The translations under genes were made by a program, and so were the position numbers. A stretch of DNA of 64,000 nt from Argentina anserina (taxonomy: Eukaryota; Streptophyta; Magnoliopsida; Rosales; Rosaceae), in the NCBI RefSeq assembly GCF_933775445.1, contig NC_065878.1:19232395-19296394 (forward strand), in the 5' to 3' direction. Numbering within the stretch: the stretch's first letter is position 1; each line of letters begins with the position of its first letter. Under the pieces are notes generated by a model, which saw only the letters and a list, made by a program, of their open reading frames with translations, was not told the DNA's origin and made no database searches. Shown here in pieces: positions 10,910 through 23,307 of this stretch.

Positions 10910-11258
10910 GAATTATTTTGTTCGTTTTAGTTTTCATTATTTTGAGATATAAATATTAAATATTAAAGTGTCAGAATAAATTTCGTTTAATAGAAGTTTG
11001 TTAGACGGTAAATAAGTAAGATAAAGTGAATAAAATAACGCTACGTAAATTATCTTGGTAATAGGATCTCCCATGTTCAAACATCAACTTTTTAAAAAAA
11101 ATTAATCCATAATAGGCCATACCTAAATTGCTCTTATGAAGTCACTAGTGCAACTCACGTAAACCACCATTTTTCGTAAAACAGAGAAAACTTGTGGAAA
11201 TATCAACTCTGAAATCACGCGCTCCACACGCGCGTTAGATATCCTCAAAGCATTGGAA

Positions 11259-11266
11259 TATAAAAG
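11259..11266 (+). promoter_or_regulatory. Candidate TATA box for FKBP20-1
   Basis: TATAAAAG follows a GC-rich stretch with cacacgcgcg. Transcription starting about 30 bp downstream would place the small open frame at 11279-11533 in a 5' leader that is probably spliced before the 11787 start codon (a long T-rich stretch follows 11430). Position inferred from sequence only. Confidence 0.4.
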
Positions 11267-11786
11267 CCCTGACCTTTCTTGTGTCTTGTTCACGAACTTC
11301 ATCAGACTGCCCATGGCCACCAGAGCTCACAGCAATACGACCCGATTGATCCTCGTCCCCATCTCAACCCGAAAACTCACTTGCCCCGATCCGAAGCTTC
11401 AGATTCTCATCCATCTCCTCCAAACGGGTTAGTTCAACTCCCACTCTCCTTCATTCTTCAACTACTCTCTACTTTTGTCTTTTACTTTTCCTCTGCTCCT
11501 CTATATGGTTTGATCTTAGTCCACTCTACTTAAAAACCCTAATCTTGTTTTGCTTTAGAATCACAAAGCTTTCTCCTTTATTGATTGTTGTGTAAATTTA
11601 CCCACTGAATTTGAGTGTTAGTTTTAAGGGGTGATTCGTTTTGATGAGTATCAATTGTTATGCTTGATTATTATCAATTTGGCTTGATTTTGGGCTCTAT
11701 TTTTTGTTTATGTTAGGCCTTTAGGGCCTTTAGGCTTGAAGTTTATTCATTTTGATGTTATGAACAGACCATTGAAGATTGCAAGT

Positions 11787-13384
11787 ATGAGTGATGCAAT
11801 TGATTTAACTGGAGATGGAGGTGTTCTCAAGAAGATTGTACGGCATGCCAAACCAGATGCAACTGGTCCGACGCAGGACCTTCCTCTAGTTGATGGTAGG
11901 TATAGACTGTAATGTTAATTCTGGTGTTCAAATTTATAGACTAATGCAACTGGCCACATTATATACTTAGATGAAAAATAGTATGAAAACTTGCATTTGG
12001 CTTGTGAATTGTGGTTGTGATCTTGTGCTTTGTGTTGGGCAGTTCATTATGAAGGTATTCTTGAGGAGACTGGGGAGGTGTTTGATACGACTCATGAGGA
12101 CAATACGATTTTCTCATTTGAGATTGGGAAGGGCAGTGTAATCAAGGCGTGGGATGTGGCACTGAGAACCATGAAGGTCAAGATCTGTTCTTTCGTGGGA
12201 TGTTTTGTGAACTTTCAAGCTTCCTGTTACATAGTTTATTGTTTGTTGGTTTCATTAGGTTGGAGAGATTGCTAAGATCACTTGCAAGCCCGAATATGCT
12301 TATGGCAGTGCAGGGTCTCCACCAGATATCCCGCCAGAGTAATTTCTTTCTTCTATATTTCTTTCAGTATTGCTCTTTTTAAGTGAAGTGTTGGTTGCCC
12401 TGTAAACTGAGGAACTATATATTGATGTGAAATAACTGTAGCTGGCAACAATAGCTCTTATATAAGACACATGAACAGGGACTGTATGCATGTTTGCAAG
12501 AATTTGAATTAGTGGGAGTATGAAATATGATTGCATGTCCTTGATTGTTGTGGCCACACCACTATAAAGAAACATATACCAAATATTGATTACAGTATCC
12601 GGAAGCATTTTGAACTGGTAAGGCTTCCTGTAGGTTGGCCATCTTGCTGAAACCTTGCAAATTTATGTATCAGTCAGTTAATTTTATGATTGTAAAATGT
12701 CGTACTGCTTTATCAATAATATTGTTTCTTGTCACAAATGGTGCCTCTATGATTTCACTGGAACTGCATGTCCTTGATTGTTGTGGCCACACCACTATAA
12801 AGAAACATATACCAAATATTGATTACAGTATCCGGAAGCATTTTGAACTGGTAAGGCTTCCTGTAGGTTGGCCATCTTGCTGAAACCTTGCAAATTTATG
12901 TATCAGTCAGTTAATTTTATGATTGTAAAATGTCGTACTGCTTTATCAATAATATTGTTTCTTGTCACAAATGGTGCCTCTATGATTTCACTGGAACTAA
13001 TGTGTATTATACCCTGCAGTGCAACCCTTATATTTGAGGTGGAGTTAGTTGCCTGCAACCCGCGGAAGGGATTGAGCCTGGGTAGTGCTTCAGAGGAAAG
13101 GAATAGGCTAGAGTAAGATATATACTACTTTATATATGATTTATATTCTGAAATAATTGTTTCTTTGTTGGTTCAATTGGAATGTAGCAAATTTTTAGTG
13201 AGTATAATGGCTTATGTAACATATTTGAACTCTCAGAGAACTGAAGAAGCAAAGAGAGCTTGCTGCCGCAACCAAAGAGGAAGAGAAAAAGAAGAGAGAA
13301 GATGCCAAAGCTGCCGCCGCTGCTCGCATTCAAGCGAAGTTAGATGCCAAGAAAGGAGGGAAGGGGAAAGGCAAAGGAAAATAG
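11787..13384 (+). CDS. FKBP20-1: FKBP-type peptidyl-prolyl isomerase, FKBP20-1
   Basis: Five coding exons with GT-AG introns: 11787-11895, 12043-12176, 12259-12338, 13020-13112, 13237-13384. Phases match at every junction. The start codon opens MSDAIDLTGDGGVLKKIVRH. The single FKBP domain (roughly residues 30-125) carries VHYEGILEETGEVFDTTHED, VIKAWDVALRTMKVGE and an AYGSAGSPPDIPPDATLIFE block. After it comes a charged helical tail of Lys/Glu/Ala-rich sequence ending KGGKGKGKGK, typical of plant FKBP20-1. Length (about 187 residues) agrees with the Arabidopsis protein. The family catalyses cis-trans isomerisation of peptidyl-prolyl bonds; the Lys-rich tail suggests a nuclear role (inference). 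Intron 3 contains a perfect tandem duplication (see 12532-12997). The next functional gene, SDIR1, faces it on the other strand, as a neighbour also found in Arabidopsis. Confidence 0.93.
12532..12997. repeat. Perfect 233-bp tandem duplication in FKBP20-1 intron 3
   Basis: The block starting tgcatgtccttgattgttgt at 12532 is repeated from 12765, and the two copies read identically to about 12997. It doubles most of the intron and leaves both splice sites intact. It also creates two near-identical open frames of 82 codons (12635 and 12868) that are intron sequence, not genes. Confidence 0.95.
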
Positions 13385-13821
13385 AGCCCTCGGTATGTCA
13401 GTAATATGAACCTTAATAACTGAGTAGATGGAATAAATGAGTTAGTGCTCTCTTTAGTTAGACAGTACGTTGGTGATTATGCTATAGCATAGTATGTGTG
13501 ATCTATGCTTTTAATGTCGTTATAACTCATTCGAAGCAAATTTATGATTTGGATGGTTTTAGTCCCCTATTTAAACTGAGGCTTTGCTTCTGAATTTCTG
13601 TTTGAAGCAACTTATTGTGATTCTACAGTAACCTCGGTTTTGTGTGCAAGTACTTGATAAGATGTGAATTTGTAATGGCTGGAATGCTGAATCAAAATTA
13701 AGTTATTTAAATGGTCAACAAGTGATCAAAGAAAATTAAACACAGTACAAAGAACACTGGTACTATCTCTAACACATGATTGAACCTTGATGAGATCAAT
13801 CATCAAGATATCAGATATGTA
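13385..13821. other. 3' region of FKBP20-1 and spacer
   Basis: AT-rich 3' untranslated and intergenic DNA. No other feature seen. Confidence 0.5.
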
Positions 13822-15041
13822 TCAACAACCCATTTCACCTAAACCTCTGAGGAAGTTTCTGAGGTTATCATCCGAAGAACCACCTTCCTTCAAAGTCCTT
13901 ATAGCCAAACCTTTCCATTTCCGAGCATTTCTATCTCCTCCGCTCTCTCTCTCCAGTTCCACCCACAGTGCATCAGAAAACACCCAACTGACTTGTGGCT
14001 CAGCACCTCCACTTGTGAACGCCATGGCACTATTAACCCTCGTTCCTTCTTTAGTGTATTGTTTATCAGATTTTGAGTTTCTTGATCTCCTTCATTTCCC
14101 CTAACCCCCAAAAAAAAAATCTTCATTTCCCGACTTGCGAATGACCCATAGAACTGAGAGTCCACTGTCAACCAAACCATGTAATATCTCTTCCATCTGA
14201 CCACTCTCCAACACAACCATGCTCCCAAACGATACATAAACCACAGAAGAATCTGCTTTCGAGTCCAGCACTGAAGGTAATCGTCCTCAGACTTGTCAAA
14301 CAAGTCACAACGAACTTCGGCAGATCGAATCAAGGGACCAACTGTAATCAGATTCATATGAGCTCTCATATCTTTGATTACTGCCTCTTCTAACCCATCA
14401 AAGGTGTTAAGCAGTATACAATACTTGGGTCTTTTTTCCAATACTTGAATATGTTCTTGGAAGGTAGGGAGGATCGAAACATGTGTGGACTGGTGGGTAG
14501 GAGATAGGATGGTAGCTCATCAGAAGCAAAAGGTGGTAGACCAATTATTGTTATGCAACTTGGAAATGGAAGGCTACTCTGGCTCTTGTAGAACTCTTTG
14601 AAATAATGGTGGATAATTGCCAAGGAAGTGGTGCATGTTGAGCAAAGAAAAGCAGAAGCTATACCGAAACTACTGGCAACTTCAGCAGCCCAAGGGAGGA
14701 GGACGGTGTAGATCAGGAAGGTGAGGGCCATGCTCATCGAATTTGGAGATCTTCTCAATCAAAGCAGCAAGTGATTCCGATACCGCCCGCTTCATCTCAT
14801 ACATGATGTGATACGGGTCATTGGCAGTGTGGACTCCGTCGTCAAAGCCATCGGAGAATGAAGCAAAAATGATAAGCCTTCTAGAGAAGGCAAGGATTTG
14901 ATTTGGGCAAAGCCATGGATGTTAGTGACAAAGGTGGCATGTGAGCTTCCAATGTCTATAAGTCGCTTAAGCTAGCTGCAGACTAGGATTCAGATGGCCT
15001 TGTCCGGCGCAGGAGATGACAAGTGATGGTTCTCACTCCAT
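13822..15041 (-). pseudogene. UDP-glycosyltransferase (UGT75-like) pseudogene
   Basis: Reading the minus strand from 15041 gives pieces of a plant family-1 glycosyltransferase in the right order but in different frames. First comes ATG-GAG-stop, then a CAGQGHLNPSLQLA segment (sugar-acceptor N-domain start). Then come ATFVTNIHGFAQIKSLPSLEG, FASFSDGFDDGVHTANDPYH, LPWAAEVASSFGIASAFLCS, and KYCILLNTFDGLEEAVIKDM. Last is the start of the PSPG box, GLIVPWRSQVEVLSHKSVGC followed by FLMHCGWN. The PSPG box breaks off after HCGWN, and the sequence jumps to the C-terminal GLAIRTLKEGGSSDDNLRNF, so the middle of the UDP-sugar site is deleted. There is an in-frame stop at codon 3, several frameshifts, and a scrambled stretch around residue 70 of the 14441-13899 frame. 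It cannot make an active enzyme. UGT75 assignment rests on the FSDGFDDG and LLNTFDGLE motifs. Confidence 0.85.
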
Positions 15042-15511
15042 GAAAATCTCTGTTAGCCACTTAGCCTGCTCTGAAATTAATTGTGGATTGAAATTTGAGT
15101 TGCGATTTGCAAATAATGGAGATTGGAGAGTAGTATTTAAAGCTGATGATAGCCATCATTCTGGACTATTGGGTCAGACGGACCTACACATAGATAAGAA
15201 CGAATTTGCTACATTCTACATAACCAAAGGACTTTTAAAAATTTATTATACTCAACTAGAACTAAAATTCCTGATTGTAAGCTTAATGATGCATCAATGA
15301 ACAGTGGAGTCAGCAAGCTTCTGTCAAAACTTTAGGATTGATCATATTATACTATATTTCAAATCTCAACAAATATACAAACTTGTTGTGTTGATGACAT
15401 ATTGTGACCCCCATACCTATATCAATGCCATTACACCAATCTGGGCGAGTACCTTTAACTTAGTTCATGTGCCTGATTCAGCAGTAAGGTCTACTAGTTA
15501 CATAAACATGA

Positions 15512-17484
15512 TCAAACCATGTAAGAAGCATCCATTGCTGCACCTTGTCCATTTTCATTCCACCCAGAACCTACTCTGTATTTACACACTGGGCATGTTC
15601 CCTGTTGCCTTAGCCAAGGGTCAATGCAACTAGCATGAAACTGAGAAAAAAATTATGAGAAAAAGACTAGTAAGTGTACTATTTCTTTATGTACCAGACA
15701 TAAATCAGAACAGAAACTTCTGTCCAGACTAGCCTCCCTGTAAGTCAAATGACTAAAATTTGGAAGAACAAAACGCTTAAGAATGAGTTGTGAAAGAAAA
15801 ACTGAACCTGATGCAAGCAGGGAAGGCTGCGGATGAGTTCCCCCGTGTTAACTTGCTCCAAGCAGACACTACAGGTCAGTTCATCTTCAATGGCTTTGGT
15901 ACTCCCAATATCAGCTGTATCTTGCTTCTTCTGTTAAAGAGTGGGATAATCAAATAATAATCAGTTTGAATCTAGTTGTTTGAAAGATTATATCCTCAAA
16001 CATCAAAGAACCTTATATAAACTACTAATATTGAACTTATTAATGAATTTACTTTACTTTTCTAATGAGAGATATAGTCAGTTAACATCAACTATTGTGA
16101 AGCCTGACTGATGTATATAATTTACTTTAATCAAAGGAAATAAAGAAAGACAAAGGAATAATACCTCAGCAGGTACTGAGGTTGAACTTTGTTGAGTCGA
16201 TGAGGCACCACTGTACATGGAACAAAACCTAGAAGTCAGTGTACTTGGACCTAAAAGCTATATAACCATGATTCAAGTTTATTCACATTTGCCCCCAAAT
16301 AATGGTCCATAACGTTCAAATATATGTGAATTTTTCTCTTTTAGTCTTATTATACGAAAGTTAGCGTTTTTGTGTGTGACTTTAATGTAACACAGAAGGA
16401 ACTGCCTTCCAATTGTGATATATTTAATCATAAAACCGCTATAGTAACAGCCAAGCTAAGATCAAAATTGATGAACTTACTTTTGAGGACCCACAACTTT
16501 GTATTTGTGGACAGGAAGAGCATTTATCTCTTCCTCACTCATAGAAGAAGCTGATGGAACATTGTCGGAGTCTAGAGCTCGCAAAGTTTCATAATCTGGT
16601 ATTCATCATGAGTTACTTTTAATGAAAAATAAAAGGTGCAGTCCAAATATAGAAGAAACGTGTAGATTGGGACATGATAGCTTGGTTAAATATATAATAG
16701 CTATATACTTTCAATATAGGAAAGTAATATCAAATGGATAAATGACGTACCTAGGTCATCAAATTCGCGGTCCAGAAGAGCAAGCTGAAGTCTGAGACCT
16801 TGAAGACGCCCTCTTGTTGCTAACGCTATGGATGGTGGCATATGCAACCGCAGTTCAGTATGACCAAGAAGGCCACTGGCTGCTGCTGCATGAACCTGTG
16901 CTTGCGCTTGAAGCTGCTGACAGGTTGCATACATCCTTAAGGTTGTGGCCATCAAAAAGACCCCGAGGACTAGCCACAGCTACATACCAAATTTAGATGA
17001 ATAGTTATTAGATTCCTCATACAGTAGACCAAAACAAATGCGGCCTTGACCAGTAAAGATATCAAAACTATTTACACACTCGGAGAAAGATGATACCAGG
17101 AAATTAGGAGACATTTGGTGCGAGTTCAGTATCATAAATAGCAAAAGAACTGGCAAGACGACAACATATAAACATAAATTAGCAACTAACAAAACAATCA
17201 AAATTGCAATGACAAAAGAGAAAACCAGCAAACTAGTACCTGTGACGAGAAAAGCAAGTGAGTTGGAATTGACAGACCGCGCTGTATGAACACGCTGACA
17301 GAAAACACAACCACAATAATTACATAAACCAATAGCAGTAACCTTAAGTAGAAAACCACACGTAGAAAACTCCCAAAGCACCCAAAAAAAAACTTACCAT
17401 TGCACCATTTGCACGCCGCTCTGGTATGAATTCGGGAAACCCACTTTCAATATCTCCTCTAGTCCCCCGGAACACAAAACTCAT
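15512..17484 (-). CDS. SDIR1: SDIR1-type RING-H2 E3 ubiquitin ligase with two membrane segments
   Basis: Eight coding exons (minus strand), all GT-AG with matching phase: 17484-17398, 17294-17240, 17149-17097, 16979-16751, 16595-16481, 16210-16165, 15930-15808, 15640-15512. The product is 278 residues, against 273 in Arabidopsis SDIR1. It opens [16 protein letters not shown]. Two hydrophobic segments follow at about residues 40-80 ([18 protein letters not shown], and [20 protein letters not shown]), then a conserved [20 protein letters not shown] region. The RING-H2 finger spans residues 215-255 (C215, C218, C233, H235, H238, C241, C252, C255). The protein ends ASYMV. SDIR1 is an endoplasmic-reticulum E3 that promotes ABA and drought/salt responses (established for Arabidopsis). 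A 5'-untranslated exon is probable: a CTTTAG|GTAATC donor near 18002 pairs with the cgacag acceptor at 17487-17489, giving a leader intron of about 0.5 kb. Confidence 0.95.
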
Positions 17485-18001
17485 GTCTGTCGAGTTTTAA
17501 AAAGCTTCGTTACCTGTCCTTCCAGTTCACATTTACAGCAAACAAGTACATTTTCAGTAACCAATCGATTACTCAACTAAAAGCAGCTAACTGAATAAAA
17601 AATAGCATAATGCAGGACCAGAAAGCTATGGAATTAGAAAACTCAAAGTAACAGACATTTAACTGCACATGCCCAAATGTCCCAAATGGTAATCAAATTT
17701 CAAGCTTTAAACACCCATGATCGACTAAAACTGCAAATTATGACAGAAATTAACGAAATTTTCTCAAAGAAATCATTTTTATGTGAAATTCAACCTTGTT
17801 AGGCCTAGTAATTAGCAGACAACAACGAATATAAGAACCAAGATGATTCAATTTCATCCGCAAACAAAACCCCAAATCGGAGATCAAGAAAAAAACCCTA
17901 ATTTCGAAATTTAACAGGGGATGATTACGAGCTTCGATACATCCAAAATTAGAGCGATCAATGATTAAACAGAGGAGTGGGAGCTGGATGATGATTACCT
18001 A

Positions 18002-19654
18002 AAGCGAAGACTGGAGATGGTTCGGATCGCAGCAGAACGACGGCGTTTAACCGATTATACGATGAAGGAAGAGGCGCGAGTTGGAGTGAAGAGAGATGTG
18101 ATTCGACTCGGACGCGTTTGAGCTTTCAAGCTGTGTTGTGTATAACACCATTAACACGTAATATTTGTAAATTTACGTAGCCTAACGACGCCGTTTATGA
18201 GCGGCTGCTTTTTGACTGCTGTCTGGTCTGTCCGGATACCATATTTTGATTATTTTCCCTCCTTAAACCGCTGCAGTTCTATTTTATTTTCTTCTTCCCC
18301 TGTTTATTTTTGAATTAAACTTCTAATGAGATATTTCCGTTTTTTTACCCCCTAACCGATACGATTTAGTGGGCTAGAAGACTGACTAAGCCGGCCGTAG
18401 GCGCTCATGCGGATGTAGTTACTCACTTACTCCATAGCTAAACCTCTTGCACTTCGATCGTCCATGTGGTCGCACTGTAACGGCTTGGGACAATGCATGC
18501 AATCCAAATGTCGGATAGTTGGCCTCCTCGACCATGTATGTTAAAGACAGTGCACCACGAGATTTTCTTCTCTTGAAAACGGTCGTGCACTCATGCCCGC
18601 TTGGTCTAACTTAACCGTTGGAAGAACCACTCTTGAACTCCTTTGGACGTCCCCTTGACATTCAACATTTACACACAAGAGGCCAACATCTAGACAATTA
18701 CAAGATGAGGAAGATCTAATCATCTAAATTTATCGAAATATTATGTTTGCCGTTTATCATAGAATATAGTTTCAGGACCTAAACTATCTTTCTTTTAAAT
18801 CTGGTTTAAAAACAATCAAAGTTAGAAATTTTGGAACAAATGTTGTCCTTACATCTATTGTTTTCAAAGGCGAAAGAATTTACATTATGAACTTTTAAAA
18901 CAACCAACATTTATAATGTCAACGAATCTTAATCGAAACCGAGCTCAATGTAAACTATCTCAATGTTTAAAAAAAATTGGCTACAACCCTACAAGCTAGA
19001 GAATTTTACATTCATGAGCTACAGCAGGTCATTCAAATAAGCACGAGGTATGCTTTAGCAGTTCTGCTACTACGTGATGATTGCGCCATTGCGGCTTTCA
19101 AGACTTATATTCTCTCCGAAGCACAACCACTGATCCGACAGAGCCACCAAAATCCACTGAACTGCACCTCCATGAACCTCTATAGACCATTAACCTTCTC
19201 CACCCTTTATCAAGCTATAAAATATCTATCACTATGGCCCCAGATCACTGTTATTTCATCATCTTCGTACCCAAAACCCCACCTGCTCCCCAAAGCTTCA
19301 CACATTTACCAATATAGTAACCCAAAACAACTGGAAAGCTCCGATTCAACTTTCATAGACTCATATTTACCCAACTTTCCATATTTCCATGACCACACAC
19401 TAACCTCAATAATATACCACCGGCCACCATTCATATCGGCATATCGCCAATACTGTTTGCGGAAATTCTACAGTACTTCCGAGTATTGAAAAATTTTAAC
19501 CACATTGGCAGAGTACATTGAGCTAACATAACGCATCAATTTCAAACTCTAAAATTTCAATACTCGCGAGTACTATAAAATATTTCGGACGGTCGCAAAC
19601 TCGCAATGTTGCCACAGTATAGGACCCCAGCTCTGGTAACCTTCGACCTAGCCC
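18002..19654. other. Intergenic between SDIR1 and the PCS1-like gene
   Basis: SDIR1 leader and promoter at the left, and 3' region of the protease gene at the right. A 170-codon plus-strand open frame (18977-19489) shows no domain and no homologue I recognise, and is left uncalled. Confidence 0.4.
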
Positions 19655-20936
19655 TTAGGGACCCAAGCCAAGCTTTTGACTTGCGAGATCACACCTAACC
19701 TCCGCCACACCCACCCTAGTTCTCCAGATCAAACTCCATCCACACATTCTGCTGATGATAGTGACCAATCACAAAGGCCTCAATGCCAAGCAAGTCAGAG
19801 TTACCAAACGTGAAGCAATACACCTGATTCTTCCCCCTCACCATTCCCGGCACCCGATACAGCAGCCTATCCCCATTTACGCTCAACTCTGCTCCCCTGA
19901 ACATCAGCGTGACAGCTGGCAGAACCGGCCGGTCCATTGGGACTTGGAAGCATAAGTCCATCGCGCCTTGGAAAACGAAGTTCGGGTCGTCCAAGAGCTT
20001 CAGACCGGGTCTGGTCTGGAGAACGAACTCGTTTTTCAATGCGGTGTAAACCGGCCCGATAAGAAAGGTGAACTGGGTGCCTGAGTCCACCATTGTCTGA
20101 CCCGCCCCGGTGTGGTCGGGCACGAACACGGACTTCGGCAAGGACAGTACTTTTCCGGCGACTCGGATCCCCTCGAGCTGGACTGTGTACGCGACCCGGT
20201 CGAAGTACGGTAACGGCGTCGACATTTGGACTAACGGCGTGTAGTTTAACGGCCCGAGCCAAGGGAAGTCGGCGGCGCCGAAGAGTAATACGCCGGAGGC
20301 GTCACGGCCTGAAATGCAGTAGGAGAATTTCGGGTAGCCCATTTGAGTTATGAAGGATAAGGAGCCCCGGTTCATGCCCATTAACCCGGTTGTCTTGGCG
20401 TCTTCTTCGGAGTTGGAGCTGAACCCGGAGTCCATGCACCCGAAAACTGTACCTGGTTGACCCGACGACCCGAGTTGGAAAGTGTCGGAGGCGAGGTTGC
20501 CTTCTAGGGAGGAGGCGTCGGCGTAGGAGAGAGTGGCGTGGCAGAGCTTTTTCGGGTCGCAAGAAACGGGTATGGATAGGTCTCGGGTCCGGGTCCGGCA
20601 GGTGGGGGTGGAGCAAGAGACAGCGGTGTAGGATTTGGAGGCGAGTGGGTTGAAGACATTGGTGAGAGTCGGGGTTTTCTTGCAGTGGAGCCAAGAGAGT
20701 TCACTGCCTGTGTCGAGGACCATGGTGACGTTCTGTGGGGGCGACCCGACTGTGAGGGAGATGGTTAGGGTAACGTTGTGATGGAATGAGAGCTTGTTTG
20801 AGGGTTTTGGGAGTGAGCCAGGTGGGAGTGACTGAGTTGTAGTGAGAGGTAGAATGAGGGTTTTGGGTTGTGGGGAAGAGAAGCATAGACTGTAGTAAGT
20901 GAAGAAATGGAGGAGGAGAAGCATAAGAGGTGGCAT
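19655..20936 (-). CDS. PCS1-like aspartic protease (A1 family), intronless, with a frameshift near the C terminus
   Basis: A single exon starts at 20936 with a signal-peptide-like N terminus (MPPLMLLLLHFFTYYSLCFS). The pepsin fold carries both active-site triads: D75-T-G-S in MVLDTGSELSWLHC, and D285-S-G-T in MVDSGTQFTFLIG. Cys-rich spacers (CSTPTC, CDPKKLCHATLSYADA) match plant atypical aspartic proteases of the PCS1 (PROMOTION OF CELL SURVIVAL 1) type, which act in the secretory pathway. The uninterrupted frame stops at 19716 after ...VWMEFDLEN, 406 residues in. After a one-base offset the same strand continues RVGVAEVRCDLASQKLGLGP and a stop at 19655-19657. That is the expected C-terminal end of the family. 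So either two bases are lost just after the Asn codon (or one gained), or there is a sequencing error. The feature end includes this displaced tail. Without it, the last strand and one cysteine would be missing. Confidence 0.88.
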
Positions 20937-21130
20937 GGTTGTGAGATTTAGGGTACAACAAGTTGGGGATTCAAAGTCAAATATATAACGGGGTTTGGTT
21001 TGGTTTGAGGTTGGATTTGAATTGTTGAGAGTTGGGGGAGAAGTAGGTCTGGTTTTTCTTGGATCTGTGCTGTTTGATGGTGTTGGGTTGAGAGTTGTGG
21101 TGAAAGGTACGCTGTTTTTGTTTGGTTTCT

Positions 21131-21139
21131 TATATATAG
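21131..21139 (-). promoter_or_regulatory. Candidate TATA box for the PCS1-like gene
   Basis: On the minus strand, [14 protein letters not shown] about 195 bp upstream of the start codon and would give a leader of about 165 bases. A nearer TATA-like site (20981-20988) would leave almost no leader. Sequence-only call. Confidence 0.3.
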
Positions 21140-21179
21140 AACGAGCTGGCTGGATGGAGCCTGGAGGAGGAAGATGACA

Positions 21180-23307
21180 GGGTTTGGTTTAAGAATGGTT
21201 TAGGTGCAAAACAAGGTAATCGAATCTTGAAGTTTGAGTCTTTGTATGTTTTATTTACTTGATTCTGTCTTTGATGTCGATAGCTTGCATGTATGTTTTT
21301 TTTTATCTTCTTTCTTCTTTATTTTCTCCCATGATAGTCACCTGTGCCTGCTGTGTCCAAAACGATTTCCGGATCCTCTCAAAAAAGGATTGATTGTTAC
21401 AAGTTGTTCAATCTAAAAATAGGAAAGCTCGAGGAATCGATTTAAATATAAAATCGGCATATTGATAATGAACATCGATTTATAGATAATGTCACTTGTG
21501 TATCGATTTATGGCTAGTGTTACTTGTGTATTTGAATGTCATTGTATTTGGGTGAAATAATAATTTCGACTAGATGGTTTATCTAATTATAATGTCATTG
21601 AAAAATATAGTTATAATTAAATGATAGAAAGATCATGATATGACAACTTATAATTTGAGTTAATATAATGGGGTGAAATTGTTAATGCATACAATTAAGT
21701 TAACTCGATCAATAACGAAAATAGGTAAACTCCAAAGATTTATATATATAATCATTTTTAGAGAACCAAATGCACAATTCCCCTTTTTTTATAATCCGCT
21801 TCAATATCACAGCAAACCAGCAACAGAAGTTTCGATCGAGAGATGAGTGCCGCAACTGTTCCTATATCCCAGCTTTAACTTTATTTACGAAATGATCTGT
21901 TCATACTCTCATTGTATATTATTCTATTTCATCATATAAAGTGCCAATCTTTTAACGTAGAATTCTGACTGTTCCATAGCTTTGTGCAGAGGTGTCTTCA
22001 GGCACCGACTGCTTGGTACCGACACAAGCATTCTTAGCTCATATCCCTTGTTATTAAGTATTTTTTGTATATCCATATTTAAGTGAGATAAAATGTGCTT
22101 AACTGCTTCATTATCCTCATTTCCTCAATAATTAAGCTCAACTCCACTCCATCTATCGCCGTAAGCATATATTCAATTGCGCTTGTCGATTATACCGCAC
22201 ATTTCGTTTCTTCATCGATCTTCTTCCTTACCCTCATTTTATGTCTTAGGCTTACCCTCATTTTGCTATTCACCTGACAATTAATCTCTCGGAACCCTAC
22301 ATGCATAATTAACCAGTGAGTAGCAGTCCCCAACTATTAGGGATCTTAATATATAGTTGAGTGCCCGACATACTCTTTGGAAAGGCGTTAATCTGGAATC
22401 GAATGTATATACAACTGGTCAACTGGAGACAAAAGGTGATACATATTTAGGAAAACTTGAAAATTAATTAATCGGAAAGAAACCTGACACTCAAATAAAT
22501 GTCAAGTACCATTTTTTTTAACAAATTTATAACTGTATTATAAAATACATTTGGTATTTACTTAGGATAATAGACATAAAATGGACATAATAAACGTGTG
22601 CGACAAATTTGTTTCCGAAAATTTAAGCCTTCGGTCCTTGACCATTTTGAACATTATTATTAGTTTAAACTAATCATGATAATCTAGATTGATTAACAAC
22701 TCAGTGACTCATCACTTTGTCTTAATTATACTGTCAACTCCAAACACAGACTATATTCATGCTGAACATACGTTTGAAACTTTCGGGCAAAAACCGATAA
22801 TCTGGACTTGGGTGTTGTCGATCATATTCTAGTGAAGTCAAATTAGATCGATCGCTTTTGGAACTTTTGCCGGAAAATGCTTGTTTCACATCCCAAACAC
22901 CAATGAGATTCAATTTTGGCGGAATAGTTTGCTTTATTTCTAGTGCAAAATTTTGTGGGGGGGTTGAAATTATGAAATGTATAGTCGACATGTATATTGT
23001 AATTACTTGTTCTCGTTCGACATAGTTTCAATTACACAACGATGTTTTCTCTCTCTAAATTTTCACCATCTACATATTTATTTAAAATATTAGCGTGCAT
23101 CTCAGAACACTAAGTTACAATAGCTCTCTTTTTTCAAATATATATGTACTTATTTAGTGGAATCATGAATGTGGTAGTTTTCTTTGTCTAACACAAGTAT
23201 ATTGTGATCAGTAGTTGAACTCGATGTTTCACACAAGTTTTCGGAACTAAGTACGTACTAACTTGTTGGTGCGATCATATTGAAGATAACATACTTCACA
23301 TTGTGAT
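21180..23307. other. Intergenic, no gene supported
   Basis: AT-rich, with only short open frames. A local direct repeat of atcgattta-type phrases lies at 21437-21510. Confidence 0.4.

Noticed and set aside
12635..13116. Two nearly identical 82-codon frames
   Set aside because: They are intron 3 of FKBP20-1 read through the 233-bp duplication.
15016..15300. 94-codon plus-strand frame
   Set aside because: No known domain, and partly antisense to the UGT pseudogene start.
18977..19489. 170-codon plus-strand frame
   Set aside because: Longest unexplained frame in the gap, but composition looks random (Ser/Tyr/Pro-rich), with no domain, signal or splice context.
20093..20353. Arg-rich frames antisense to and overlapping the protease
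   Set aside because: Shadows of the GC-rich coding sequence of the aspartic protease.
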